Shown one piece after another: positions 4,742 through 13,327 of a DNA stretch of 16,826 nt. A program made the position numbers and the translations under genes. Where the stretch lies: contig DQCL01000168.1 in assembly GCA_003533975.1 (NCBI GenBank), positions 1 to 16,826 on the forward strand. The letters run 5' to 3'. Source of the DNA: Octadecabacter sp. (GTDB lineage Bacteria; Pseudomonadota; Alphaproteobacteria; Rhodobacterales; Rhodobacteraceae). Positions within the stretch are counted from its first letter, which is position 1. The number at the start of each line of letters is the position of its first letter. The notes beneath the pieces were generated by a model that saw nothing but the letters and a program-made list of their open reading frames with translations, ran no database searches and was not told the origin of the DNA.

Positions 4742-6775
4742 ATGAGCGCCGCCACGCTTCTTCGCGATGTCTTCGGCTTTGACGGTTTCCGTCCGGGCCA
4801 GCAAGAGATCGTCGAAGCAGTCACGGATGGTAAAAACACCCTCGCGATTATGCCAACGGGCGGCGGTAAGTCCCTCTGTTTCCAACTTCCCGCGCTGGTG
4901 CGCGATGGCGTCACCGTCGTCATCTCCCCGCTCATTGCCCTTATGCGCGATCAGGTGCGTGGCTTGAAAGAGGCGGGGGTTGTCGCCGGTGCGCTGACGT
5001 CTGGGAACACCGAAGAAGAAACCGATGAAGTCTGGCGGAACCTCGAAAACGGCACCCTAAAGCTTCTCTATATCGCTCCCGAACGGCTCGCGTCTAATGG
5101 CGCGCAGCGGATGCTACGGCAAGCCGGAGTGTCGATGATTGCCGTGGACGAAGCGCATTGCGTATCCCAATGGGGGCACGATTTTCGCCCGGACTATCTG
5201 CGCATCGGTGATCTGCGCCGTGACCTTGATGTGCCGCTCGCAGCTTTCACCGCCACCGCGGATGCCGAAACCCGCGATGAGATCGTAGCGAAACTTTTCG
5301 GCGATCACCCGCCAGAGATTTTCCTGCACGGATTTGACCGCCCCAATATCCACCTTGCTTTCGCCGCCAAAGACGGCCCTCGCGCGCAGATATTGAATTT
5401 CGCCAACGTGCGTCGCGAACAGGCGGGCATCGTCTATTGTGGCACGCGCGCGAAAACCGAAACCTTGGCCAAAGCCCTGCGCGATGCAGGTCACACGGCC
5501 TGTCATTATCACGGCGGGATGGAGGCCGATGACCGTCGCCACGTGGAACGCCGTTTTCAACAAGAAGACGGCCTCATCGTTTGCGCGACGATCGCCTTTG
5601 GTATGGGTATCGACAAGCCGGACATCCGCTGGGTTGCCCACGCTGATCTGCCTAAATCCATCGAATCCTACTACCAGGAAATCGGCCGCGCTGGGCGGGA
5701 CGGTGCACCTGCCGAAACGCTCACATTGTTTGGCCCCGACGACATCCGCTACCGCCGCCAACAGATCGACGAAGGCCTTGCACCGCCAGAACGTCGCGAG
5801 GCAGATCATGGGCGGCTAAACGCGCTCCTCGGACTCGCTGAAGCACTACACTGTCGCCGGCAAAACCTTCTGTCCTATTTCGGGGAGGACCCAGCGCCTT
5901 GTGGTCACTGCGACCTGTGCGACAAACCCGCAGATGTATTCGACGGAACAACGCCCGTCCGCATGGCCCTCTCCGCCGCATTGCGCACCGATGAACGTTT
6001 CGGCGCGGGCCATCTCATCGACATTCTACTTGGTAACATGACCGAAAAAGTTGCCCAACGTAGCCATGACCAACTGCCGACCTTCGGTGTCGGCACGCAA
6101 TATTCCCGCGTACAATGGCAGGCGATCTTTCGGCAGATGATGGGCCATGACCTCATGCGCCCAGACGCGGAACGCCACGGCGCGTTGCGGATGACCCAAA
6201 AGGCCCGTCCGATCCTGCGGGATGAAGCCTCGATCGAGCTGCGCCGCGACACGATCAAATCCGCCAAATCCGGACCCAAAATTAAGCAAATGGTGTCCGA
6301 AGAAGACGCGCCGTTGCTCTCTGCGTTAAAGGCAAAGCGCCGCGCCTTTGCGGAACAGCTCGGCGGGCCAGCCTATATCGTCTTCAATGATAAAACCCTC
6401 ATCGAGATGGCAGAAAAGCGACCGGCAACGTTGGATGACATGGCCCGTATTGGCGGCGTTGGAACCAAGAAACTCGACAGTTATGGGGCCGCCTTCTTAG
6501 AAGTTATCAACGGCGAAGCAACGGCCCTACACCCAAAACGCCAAAAACTTGCTGGCCGCACCGAGGGCACAATCTACGACCGCCTCCTCGAAGTGCAGGC
6601 CGATCTGTCACGGGGACCGCAAGGCACCGACAAACCTATGTCCTGCTCGGCGTCACAGCTTGCCAAGGTTGCCAACCTAAAACCAAACGACGAGCAAGCC
6701 ATTACCCGTCTTCTTGGGGACCGCCACGCCACGCGTTTCGGAGCGGCATTTCTATCCGTGCTGCGCAATGCGTAA
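4742..6775 (+). CDS. recQ: RecQ, ATP-dependent 3'-5' DNA helicase
   Basis: This is a 677-aa SF2 helicase. It has an N-terminal FRPGQQE motif (16-22), Walker A PTGGGKS (38-44), DEAH (136-139), the aromatic-rich loop SQWGHDFRPDY (142-152), TAT (170-172) and motif VI QEIGRAGRDG (312-321). An RQC zinc site is formed by C371, C387, C390 and C393. The winged-helix region follows to about residue 500, then an HRDC domain (about 521-592) and a C-terminal extension with a second HRDC-like or helical segment (about 608-677). RecQ unwinds DNA in the RecF repair pathway and processes stalled forks. E. coli RecQ is about 610 aa, so the extra C-terminal module is notable but seen in other bacterial RecQs. 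The start at 4742 fits the family N-terminus. Its SD lies in a hairpin (4692-4735). Confidence 0.97.
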   Translation: MSAATLLRDVFGFDGFRPGQQEIVEAVTDGKNTLAIMPTGGGKSLCFQLPALVRDGVTVVISPLIALMRDQVRGLKEAGVVAGALTSGNTEEETDEVWRNLENGTLKLLYIAPERLASNGAQRMLRQAGVSMIAVDEAHCVSQWGHDFRPDYLRIGDLRRDLDVPLAAFTATADAETRDEIVAKLFGDHPPEIFLHGFDRPNIHLAFAAKDGPRAQILNFANVRREQAGIVYCGTRAKTETLAKALRDAGHTACHYHGGMEADDRRHVERRFQQEDGLIVCATIAFGMGIDKPDIRWVAHADLPKSIESYYQEIGRAGRDGAPAETLTLFGPDDIRYRRQQIDEGLAPPERREADHGRLNALLGLAEALHCRRQNLLSYFGEDPAPCGHCDLCDKPADVFDGTTPVRMALSAALRTDERFGAGHLIDILLGNMTEKVAQRSHDQLPTFGVGTQYSRVQWQAIFRQMMGHDLMRPDAERHGALRMTQKARPILRDEASIELRRDTIKSAKSGPKIKQMVSEEDAPLLSALKAKRRAFAEQLGGPAYIVFNDKTLIEMAEKRPATLDDMARIGGVGTKKLDSYGAAFLEVINGEATALHPKRQKLAGRTEGTIYDRLLEVQADLSRGPQGTDKPMSCSASQLAKVANLKPNDEQAITRLLGDRHATRFGAAFLSVLRNA

Positions 6776-6846
6776 CCAGCTTTCGGGTTTCACGTTTTCA
6801 GACTAGGTGTGTATGCAGTGTGCCTAACCAAAGGACTTGAACGACC

Positions 6847-7629
6847 ATGTTAACCGTCATCTCTCCTGCCAAGTCTCTCGACTGGGATCCCGTGGAATTC
6901 GCGCCAACGGAACCTGAATTTCAAGAGGACGCAGTGCGTTTGGCCAAGACATCGCGCAATCTAACACTCGGCGCGCTAAAGGACTTGATGTCGATCTCAG
7001 ATGATCTTGCCCGTCTGAACCGCGACCGCTTCAAAGCCTTTGAGGAAACGCCGTCACCAGATCGCGTTAAACCCGCAGCACTTGCGTTCAACGGCGACAC
7101 TTACCAAGGGCTAGAAGCCAAAACATTAAGCGACGAAGACATGGCCTATGCACAGGACAACCTGCGCATTTTGTCTGGGCTTTACGGGCTATTGCGCCCA
7201 CTTGATGCAATCCAGCCTTACCGTTTGGAAATGGGCAGTCGCCTGAAAACGCGGCGCGGAAAATCCCTTTATGACTATTGGGGCACGACCCTTTCCAATG
7301 CGCTGAATGCACTTGGCGAAGCCCGCGGTACGGATACGTTGGTAAACTGTGCCAGTCAGGAATACTTCGGCGCGGCGGACACTAAAGCGTTGAAACTCAA
7401 GGTCGTCACGCCAGTCTTCATGGAAATCAAAGATGATCGCCCACGTATCGTGAGCTTTTTCGCCAAACGCGCCCGTGGGGCCATGGCACGCCATATCGTA
7501 GAGAATCGCGTCACGACGCTCGAAGGCATCAAGGATTTCACTTCAGGCGGGTACGGATTTGACCCCGACTTGTCGAGTGAAGGCAAACCCGTTTTCCTGC
7601 GCGACTACCCCGATCCAAAGGCGGGTTAA
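6847..7629 (+). CDS. yaaA: YaaA, peroxide-stress protein (DUF328/UPF0246)
   Basis: The 260-aa protein is collinear with E. coli YaaA (about 258 aa). It starts MLTVISPAKSLDW (1-13) and carries LRILSGLYGLLRPLDAIQPYRLEMG (residues 106-130), LVNCASQEYF (161-170) and the DNA-binding-type basic stretch FFAKRARGAMARHIVENR (204-221). In E. coli it is induced by OxyR and limits hydrogen-peroxide damage by lowering free iron; it has also been shown to bind DNA. It sits 71 nt after recQ on the same strand with no terminator visible, so the two may be co-transcribed. The upstream SD AAAGGA is rather far from the ATG (about 13 nt). Its TAA (7627-7629) overlaps the stop codon of the convergent thiolase. 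Confidence 0.95.
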   Translation: MLTVISPAKSLDWDPVEFAPTEPEFQEDAVRLAKTSRNLTLGALKDLMSISDDLARLNRDRFKAFEETPSPDRVKPAALAFNGDTYQGLEAKTLSDEDMAYAQDNLRILSGLYGLLRPLDAIQPYRLEMGSRLKTRRGKSLYDYWGTTLSNALNALGEARGTDTLVNCASQEYFGAADTKALKLKVVTPVFMEIKDDRPRIVSFFAKRARGAMARHIVENRVTTLEGIKDFTSGGYGFDPDLSSEGKPVFLRDYPDPKAG

Positions 7630-8801
7630 ATCCGCTCAATCGCCAGCGCGATGCCTTGACCGCCGCCAATACACATCGTGATCAACGCGCGCTTTCCAGC
7701 CGTGCGTTCCAACTCATACATCGCCTTAACGGTAATGATCGCCCCAGTTGCCCCAACCGGATGCCCCAATGCAATCGCACCCCCATTCGGGTTCACTTTC
7801 GCAGGATCAAGACCCAAGCCCTTAGTCACCGCCAAGGCTTGTGACGCGAAGGCCTCATTGCTCTCGATTACATCGAAATCAGCGGCGGAGAGCCCGGTTT
7901 TTTTGAACAGATTTTCCACAGCGGGAATTGGGCCAATCCCCATAACTTCAGGCCGCACACCGGCATGCGCATATCCCAAAATTCGAAACTTCGGCGTCAA
8001 CCCAGCTGCGTTGGCGGCGTCGGCTGTCGCCAACACAACCGCCGCCGCGCCATCATTAATACCAGACGCATTGCCCGCCGTGACGGTGCCATCTTTCTGA
8101 AAGACAGTCCGCAGGTTACCCAATGCATCCATTGTTGTTGCCTTTGGATGTTCATCGCGTTTGAACTCAACAGTTTCACGGCGTTTTTTGACCTCAACCG
8201 GAACAATTTGTTCGTCGAAATACCCGGCGTCGATCGCGGTCGCAGCTCGCTCTTGTGATGTCAGTGCAAACGCATCCTGATCATCGCGTGTGATACCATG
8301 TTCCGCCGCCACGTTCTCTGCTGTGACGCCCATATGTCCCGTCCCGAACGGACAATTCAACGCGCCCAACATCATGTCACGCCCCGTGATGTCACCCATT
8401 TTTGCACCCCAGCGCGCATCCGGAAGAATGTAGGGAGCACGGCTCATGCTTTCTGCGCCGCCAGCGAGGGCGAATTCGGCGTCCCCCAGCATGAGCGACT
8501 GAATGACAGACACAATCGCTTGGACACCAGACCCACAAAGGCGGTTCACGTTCATGGCGGGAACCGTCTCTGGAATGCCGGCACCCATTGCTGCAACACG
8601 ACTAAGATACATATCGCGTGGCTCGGTATTGATAACATGTCCGTAAGCCACGTGGTTAATCTGAGCAGGGGCGACGCCACCGCGCTCCATAGCGGCCTTT
8701 GCAACAATCGACCCAAGATCAATCGGTGCAATTCCTGCGAGACTACCACCAAATCCGCCGATGGCGGTGCGTGCTCCTGAAAGAATGACGATGTCGGACA
8801 T
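7626..8801 (-). CDS. bktB: Beta-ketothiolase / acetyl-CoA C-acyltransferase, BktB-like
   Basis: The 391-aa thiolase has all catalytic residues: nucleophilic C89 (NRLCGSG), the NEAFA motif, H347 (GHPVGATG) and C377 (CIGGGQG). The segments NTEPRDMYLSRVAA (58-71) and GGAESMSRAPY (residues 119-129) are closer to Cupriavidus BktB, as I remember it, than to PhaA, suggesting broad chain-length use. The enzyme interconverts two acyl-CoA with a 3-ketoacyl-CoA and CoA; roles include polyhydroxyalkanoate precursor supply or acyl-CoA degradation. No phaB or phaC is adjacent, so the pathway is open. The start at 8801 has AAGGGAG 6 nt upstream. It ends tail-to-tail with yaaA, with a 4-nt overlap and no space for a terminator. 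The family call is certain; the symbol is moderate. Confidence 0.93.
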   Translation of the reverse strand: MSDIVILSGARTAIGGFGGSLAGIAPIDLGSIVAKAAMERGGVAPAQINHVAYGHVINTEPRDMYLSRVAAMGAGIPETVPAMNVNRLCGSGVQAIVSVIQSLMLGDAEFALAGGAESMSRAPYILPDARWGAKMGDITGRDMMLGALNCPFGTGHMGVTAENVAAEHGITRDDQDAFALTSQERAATAIDAGYFDEQIVPVEVKKRRETVEFKRDEHPKATTMDALGNLRTVFQKDGTVTAGNASGINDGAAAVVLATADAANAAGLTPKFRILGYAHAGVRPEVMGIGPIPAVENLFKKTGLSAADFDVIESNEAFASQALAVTKGLGLDPAKVNPNGGAIALGHPVGATGAIITVKAMYELERTAGKRALITMCIGGGQGIALAIERI

Positions 8802-8879
8802 GGTGTACTCCCTTTAGTGTTGGAGCCACCCTAGCAACCCGCACTGTTGTGCCAAGGTTGACGTAGCGGCACGGATCAA

Positions 8880-9047
8880 TCAACCACCCAATTTCCGGTT
8901 TGCGACCGTTAGGTCCCGCATCGTTTCCCCGCCTGTCAAAAGCGTCCAGATGCGAAAGACTGCCATGCCGTCGCTCTCCTGATTGATTGCATCCGCATGT
9001 GTCTCTCTCAATTTCATTACAGGCACAGCGTTGTTTTCTTTGGCCAT
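8880..9047 (-). CDS. Hypothetical 55-aa small protein
   Basis: A short ORF of 55 codons starts at the ATG at 9047 with GAGGG 7 nt upstream and ends with TGA at 8880-8882. It begins MAKENNAVPVMKLRETHADA and ends LTGGETMRDLTVANRKLGG. The composition is soluble and mixed-charge, with a predicted helical middle (about residues 14-38) and no signal peptide or membrane segment. I recognise no domain. Support comes from the good SD, the coding-like composition, and a perfect dyad immediately upstream of the SD (9062-9080). It is 78 nt upstream of the thiolase gene on the same strand and may share its transcript. A longer overlapping frame (8743-9066) is judged spurious. Confidence 0.6.
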   Translation of the reverse strand: MAKENNAVPVMKLRETHADAINQESDGMAVFRIWTLLTGGETMRDLTVANRKLGG

Positions 9048-9061
9048 TAGTAGTCCCTCTC

Positions 9062-9080
9062 GGCAATCGCGTTGATTGCC
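9062..9080. promoter_or_regulatory. Perfect 7-bp dyad (operator or hairpin) upstream of the 55-aa gene
   Basis: GGCAATC (9062-9068) and GATTGCC (9074-9080) are perfect complements around a 5-nt spacer. On the minus strand the dyad ends 2 nt before the GAGGG SD of the small gene. It could be a transcription-factor half-site pair or an RNA hairpin next to the ribosome-binding site. The stretch 9081-9208 holds no gene. It must carry the ABC-operon promoter; TTGACT (9095-9100) and TATAAC (9154-9159) are candidate elements but are not properly spaced with each other. Confidence 0.5.
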
Positions 9081-9208
9081 CCCACGCTAGGGAATTGACT
9101 GCACTTATCTTTCCAGGTTCTTAACGCAGGCCATGTTCATCATGGGCATTTGATATAACCTCTCGACAGTTACTTGCCGTGTGCACGGCTTGCTGGGATA
9201 GAGGGCCA

Positions 9209-9865
9209 ATGTTGTTACGTGTAACTGATCTCGTCAAAACCTATCCCGGTCCAGATGGCCCTCTGCCGATCTTAAATGGGATCAGCATGGAGATGAAAGC
9301 TGGCGCGACACTCGCGTTGACTGGCGAATCCGGCTCAGGAAAAAGCACACTCTTGCACCTCGTGGGGGGGCTGGACCAGCCTGACACAGGGCGCGTTGAA
9401 ATTGACGGAACCGACATTGGCGCAATGGACGATGCGGCGCGCGCTGCCGTTCGACGCGATAAAGTTGGCGTCATTTTTCAGCAATTTAATCTCATTCCCT
9501 CACTGACGGTCGCGTCAAACATTGCGTTTCAAGCGCGCCTTGGAGGGCGAGAGGATAAGGAATGGATGGGCGACCTCGCGGCACGCATGGGCCTCGCCGA
9601 GCAGATGTCGAAATACCCCGAGCAGCTATCAGGGGGACAACAGCAAAGGGTCGCAATTGCACGTACCTTGGCCGCACGTCCTGCCTTGATCCTTGCGGAT
9701 GAACCCACCGGAAACCTTGATGAGGCCACAGCAGATTCGGTGATGGACCTCATGCTGGAATTGGCGGCGGAAACAAAAGCGGCGCTGTTGATGGTGACGC
9801 ACTCAGAACGTCTCGCTGGGCGAATGGGTCGGCGACTACACCTGAGGGCAGGGCGCTTGGCATGA
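9209..9865 (+). CDS. ABC transporter ATPase, YbbA/LolD/MacB type
   Basis: This 218-aa ATPase has Walker A GESGSGKST (39-47), Q-loop Q91, signature LSGGQ (140-144), Walker B ILADE with catalytic E165, the TGNLD D-loop region and switch His H198. It belongs to the MacB/LolD/FtsE class that works with FtsX-type permeases on periplasmic or outer-membrane substrates rather than on transmembrane uptake. I chose the ATG at 9209, after GAGGG; the frame is open to a GTG at 9179 but that lacks an SD. Its TGA overlaps the ATG of the permease gene (ATGA, 4 nt), a classic translational coupling. With the next two genes it forms the three-gene module typical of AttH-linked transporters. Confidence 0.93.
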   Translation: MLLRVTDLVKTYPGPDGPLPILNGISMEMKAGATLALTGESGSGKSTLLHLVGGLDQPDTGRVEIDGTDIGAMDDAARAAVRRDKVGVIFQQFNLIPSLTVASNIAFQARLGGREDKEWMGDLAARMGLAEQMSKYPEQLSGGQQQRVAIARTLAARPALILADEPTGNLDEATADSVMDLMLELAAETKAALLMVTHSERLAGRMGRRLHLRAGRLA

Positions 9866-12246
9866 CGAAGGCGGGATTACAGGCACTGTTATCCCATTGG
9901 CTGCGCAATCCGATGCAGCTGTTCACATTGATTGTCGGGTTATCGCTTGCAACGGCGCTTTGGTCGGGCGTTCAAGCGGTGAACGCAGAGGCGCGAGCAA
10001 GCTATGATGCGGCGGCGCGAACATTGGGCGAAGGACGCTTCGCGCAAATCACGTCTTCTGATGGTTCAATCCCTCAGGCCGATTATATACGCCTGCGACG
10101 CGCAGGATGGTTGGTCAGCCCCGTTGTCGAAGGCCGTCTCGACGGCGTGCGCTTGATAGGTCTGGACCCCCTGACGTCCCCGAGCGGATTGACCCCAACG
10201 GGTGCAGACGATGGAAATCTAACAATCGATGTTCTGGCGGGCGGTGTATTGTTCGCAACGCAAGACACGTTTGCGAGGTTGGAGGCCCACGATGTAACCC
10301 GCGTTGTTACACCGGATGCAGCACCGGGCATTATCATCACGGACGTTGGAACCGCGCAACGCCTTCTAGGGCTGGAAAACGCGCTTAGCCGTATCCTCGT
10401 TTCCCCAACTCAGCCGGTTTTACAAACACCACTAGCCGAAATTACGCCCCACCTGACACTGCGTGCGCCGCAAGACGGTTCCGATGTCGGACGGCTCACG
10501 GACAGTTTTCATCTCAACCTGACTGCGTTCGGGCTGTTGTCGTTTGCTGTTGGGATTTTCATTGTGCATGGGGCCATCGGGTTGGCATTTGAGCAGCGCC
10601 GCCCTGTCATTCGCACGCTGCGTGCGCTGGGCTTTCCGCTGCGTCGACTGATAGCTTTGATCGCGGTTGAACTGCTTGCGCTGTCCCTTATTGCAGGCGC
10701 GATTGGTGTCGGGCTTGGCTACCTTGTGGCGGCTGCTCTTCTGCCAGATGTCGCCGCGACGATTTCGGGGCTGTACGGTGAATCCGTATCCGGAACGCTG
10801 CAATTGCGCCCAGAGTGGTGGTTGTCCGGCTTGATGATCGCTGTTGGCGGTACGTGTATGGCCGCCGCTGCCTCGCTGTTTCAACTCGCGCGTATGCCAT
10901 TGCTCGCCTCGGCGCGGCCGCGTGCTTGGGCAATGCAGGCGGGCAGGGGGCGGTTGTATCAAGCGGGCCTTGCAGTTGGATTGCTGATCCTCGCGGGGCT
11001 ATTGGGCGCGTTCGGAAGTGGCCTAGCGGCAGGTTTTGGCATGCTCGCCGCGTTGTTGATCGGTGCCGCATTGGCGCTTCCCGTTGTTCTCGATCGCGTG
11101 TTCGCATTTGGCGCATCGCGGGCAAAATCGGTCACGGCTGAATGGTTCTGGGCGGACACACGCCAGCAACTTCCAGGGCTGTCATTGGCGTTGATGGCCT
11201 TGTTGTTGGCGATGGCTGCAAACGTTGGTGTATCGACGATGGTCAGCAGTTTCCGCCTGACGTTCACGGGCTTCCTCGACCAACGCCTTGCTTCTGAGTT
11301 TTATGTCTATGCAGATGATGCTGACCAAGCAGCAAAGCTGTATACCTATCTCGCTCCACGCGTAGATAAAGTTTTACCTATCCAATCCACTACTCAAAAC
11401 GTGCGCGGCTTGCCTTCGGAAATCTATGGCCCGACCGCGCACGCCACATATCGGGAAAACTGGTTGTTCCTCCAATCAGCCAATGACGCATGGGCTCGGA
11501 TCGAGGCGGGCGAAGGCGCAGCCATAAACGAACAGCTTGCGCGGCGCGCCGAAATCGCGATTGGCGACGACATCACCTTAGCCGGAGAGCCGTTTCCTGT
11601 GCTTGGAATCTACGGTGACTATGGCAATCCAATCGGGCAAGCCATCATCACTGAAATTACGTTCAAACGCTTGTTCCCAGAAATTAGACCGTCTCGTTTT
11701 GGGTTGCGTATGGATGTTGCGGATGTGCCTTCGTTAACAGAAGCCTTACGCGAAGATTTCAACCTCGCGGACGCACAAATGGTGAACCAAGCAGGGATCA
11801 AGGCCTTTTCTCTCAGCGTGTTCGACCGGACCTTCACAGTTACCGGTGCGCTGAATGTACTGACCCTCGCGGTGGCTGGGTTTGCGATCCTGATGAGTCT
11901 CCTGACTCTCGCAACCATGCGTTTACCTCAACTCGCCCCAGTTTGGGCGCAGGGGCTAACACGGGCACGGCTGGGCCGTATCGAAATCATCCGCGCCGTT
12001 TTGCTGGCGCTCCTCACCGCAGCCCTTGCCCTCCCGCTTGGCCTTGCGTTGGCTTGGACGTTACTGGCTGTTGTGAATGTCGAGGCGTTCGGTTGGCGCT
12101 TGCCAATGTTCTTGTTCCCGCTGGATTACCTGCGTCTTGCAGTCTTCGCTGTAGGGGCGGCGGTTCTTGCAGCACTCTGGCCAGCGCGAAAGCTCGCACG
12201 GACCCGACCTTCGGACCTCCTTAAGGTGTTTTCAAATGAACGTTAG
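9862..12246 (+). CDS. ABC transporter permease with two FtsX domains (YbbP-like)
   Basis: The 794-aa permease has an N-terminal membrane anchor (about 18-40) and a first periplasmic domain (about 42-218). A membrane cluster follows, with segments near 220-242, 263-295, 320-342 and two between 364 and 415. Another helix (438-462) precedes a second periplasmic domain (about 465-655), and C-terminal helices lie near 662-686, 710-738 and 755-774. This doubled layout of about 10 helices matches the YbbP family, where both permease halves are in one chain, unlike MacB. Such mechanotransmission transporters couple ATP use in the cytoplasm to work in the periplasm, such as extraction of lipids or lipoproteins. 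The substrate is unknown. It overlaps the ATPase gene by 4 nt and the next gene by 11 nt, so all three should be made together. Confidence 0.9.
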   Translation: MTKAGLQALLSHWLRNPMQLFTLIVGLSLATALWSGVQAVNAEARASYDAAARTLGEGRFAQITSSDGSIPQADYIRLRRAGWLVSPVVEGRLDGVRLIGLDPLTSPSGLTPTGADDGNLTIDVLAGGVLFATQDTFARLEAHDVTRVVTPDAAPGIIITDVGTAQRLLGLENALSRILVSPTQPVLQTPLAEITPHLTLRAPQDGSDVGRLTDSFHLNLTAFGLLSFAVGIFIVHGAIGLAFEQRRPVIRTLRALGFPLRRLIALIAVELLALSLIAGAIGVGLGYLVAAALLPDVAATISGLYGESVSGTLQLRPEWWLSGLMIAVGGTCMAAAASLFQLARMPLLASARPRAWAMQAGRGRLYQAGLAVGLLILAGLLGAFGSGLAAGFGMLAALLIGAALALPVVLDRVFAFGASRAKSVTAEWFWADTRQQLPGLSLALMALLLAMAANVGVSTMVSSFRLTFTGFLDQRLASEFYVYADDADQAAKLYTYLAPRVDKVLPIQSTTQNVRGLPSEIYGPTAHATYRENWLFLQSANDAWARIEAGEGAAINEQLARRAEIAIGDDITLAGEPFPVLGIYGDYGNPIGQAIITEITFKRLFPEIRPSRFGLRMDVADVPSLTEALREDFNLADAQMVNQAGIKAFSLSVFDRTFTVTGALNVLTLAVAGFAILMSLLTLATMRLPQLAPVWAQGLTRARLGRIEIIRAVLLALLTAALALPLGLALAWTLLAVVNVEAFGWRLPMFLFPLDYLRLAVFAVGAAVLAALWPARKLARTRPSDLLKVFSNER

Positions 12247-13270
12247 AGCTCTTCTTCTGCTCCTTTGGCCTTGCGTGGCTTCAGCACAAGGGTTCGCAGG
12301 CCTCGGCACATCATCCGAAGGCTTCGCGACGCCCGAACGCCCAGCGGTCTTTGACTTTCGCGTCGATCACGGGCCGCACCCCGATTACCGCATTGAATGG
12401 TGGTATTTGACAGCCAACTTGCAGGACGACGACGGAACGCGCTTCGGCCTGCAATGGACTTTGTTTCGCACGGCCTTGGCGCCTGAAGAACGCGAGGGCT
12501 GGTCATCGCCACAAATCTGGATGGGACACGCGGCGGTAACCACGCCAACCGATCACTACGTCACAGAACGCCTTGCGCGCGGCGGGATCGGGCAGGCGGG
12601 TGTGACAGCGCAGCCGTTTGAAGCATGGATCGACGATTGGCAGCTTGCCGGACCCGATTTCAACGAACTTACAATGAAGGCGAGCGGCCCTGACTTCGCA
12701 TATGACATGGACCTGATCGCGCTGGGCGACTTGGTGTTTCATGGTGACGCGGGCTATTCAGTGAAGTCCGCTGACGGTCAGGCGTCCTATTATTACTCAC
12801 AACCCTTTTATGCCATCGAAGGGACGCTGACCCTGCCTGATGGTGATGTCCATGTGACCGGAAATGCTTGGCTTGATCGCGAATGGTCCTCCCAACCTTT
12901 GTCGGACAATCAAACGGGTTGGGATTGGTTCTCGCTTTCACTGGACGACGGGAAACTGATGGGCTTCCGCCTGCGCCAAGAGGATGGCAGTCACTACACA
13001 TCCGCGACGTGGATCACACTCGACGGCGAAACAACGGCCTATCCTGATGGGGCATTTCAAGCCGCCCCTATCGCATTCTCTGATGTCGAAGGCCGTCAGA
13101 TCCCGACCCAATGGAATGTCCGGTTGGATGCACGCGGCATCGACGTTGATGTCTATGCCCTCAACCCGCAATCGTGGATGGATACGTCGGTTCCGTATTG
13201 GGAAGGACCGATCATCGTTGAAGGGTCGCATACTGGCGTTGGGTATCTTGAGATGACCGGTTACGAGTGA
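12236..13270 (+). CDS. Secreted AttH/CrtC-like (lipocalin-like) protein
   Basis: The 344-aa product starts with a Sec signal (MNVRALLLLLWPCVASA, probable cut before Q18). The rest matches the AttH / carotenoid 1,2-hydratase-like family, often annotated as predicted secreted hydrolase. It has an early EWWY motif (54-57) and, near the middle, the conserved WLDREWSSQPL and WDWFSLSLDDGKLMGFRLRQ. Members fold as paired lipocalin-like beta barrels and probably bind a hydrophobic ligand. True CrtC hydrates carotenoids, but no carotenoid gene is nearby and the link with a YbbA/YbbP transporter argues for envelope-lipid handling. The ATG at 12236 lies inside the end of the permease gene (11-nt overlap). 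The frame extends upstream to 12167, but that would remove the signal peptide. The function is inferred from family and context only. Confidence 0.85.
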   Translation: MNVRALLLLLWPCVASAQGFAGLGTSSEGFATPERPAVFDFRVDHGPHPDYRIEWWYLTANLQDDDGTRFGLQWTLFRTALAPEEREGWSSPQIWMGHAAVTTPTDHYVTERLARGGIGQAGVTAQPFEAWIDDWQLAGPDFNELTMKASGPDFAYDMDLIALGDLVFHGDAGYSVKSADGQASYYYSQPFYAIEGTLTLPDGDVHVTGNAWLDREWSSQPLSDNQTGWDWFSLSLDDGKLMGFRLRQEDGSHYTSATWITLDGETTAYPDGAFQAAPIAFSDVEGRQIPTQWNVRLDARGIDVDVYALNPQSWMDTSVPYWEGPIIVEGSHTGVGYLEMTGYE

Positions 13271-13327
13271 CGCAGCTGTGAAGACATCCCTCTCGCTCAA
13301 GCGGACAACAGGCGCTAGAACGCCCTT

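Noticed and set aside
5114..5809. 231-aa open frame antisense to recQ
   Set aside because: It lies wholly inside the strongly conserved recQ gene on the other strand and shows no recognisable domain; it is a codon-bias shadow.
8743..9066. 107-aa open frame on the minus strand
   Set aside because: It overlaps the thiolase start and has a low-complexity, Arg/Gly/Cys-rich, non-protein-like composition. The 55-aa frame in another register has a good SD.
12167..12235. Upstream extension of the AttH-like gene
   Set aside because: It would lie in the permease coding sequence and place 23 hydrophilic residues before a clear signal peptide.
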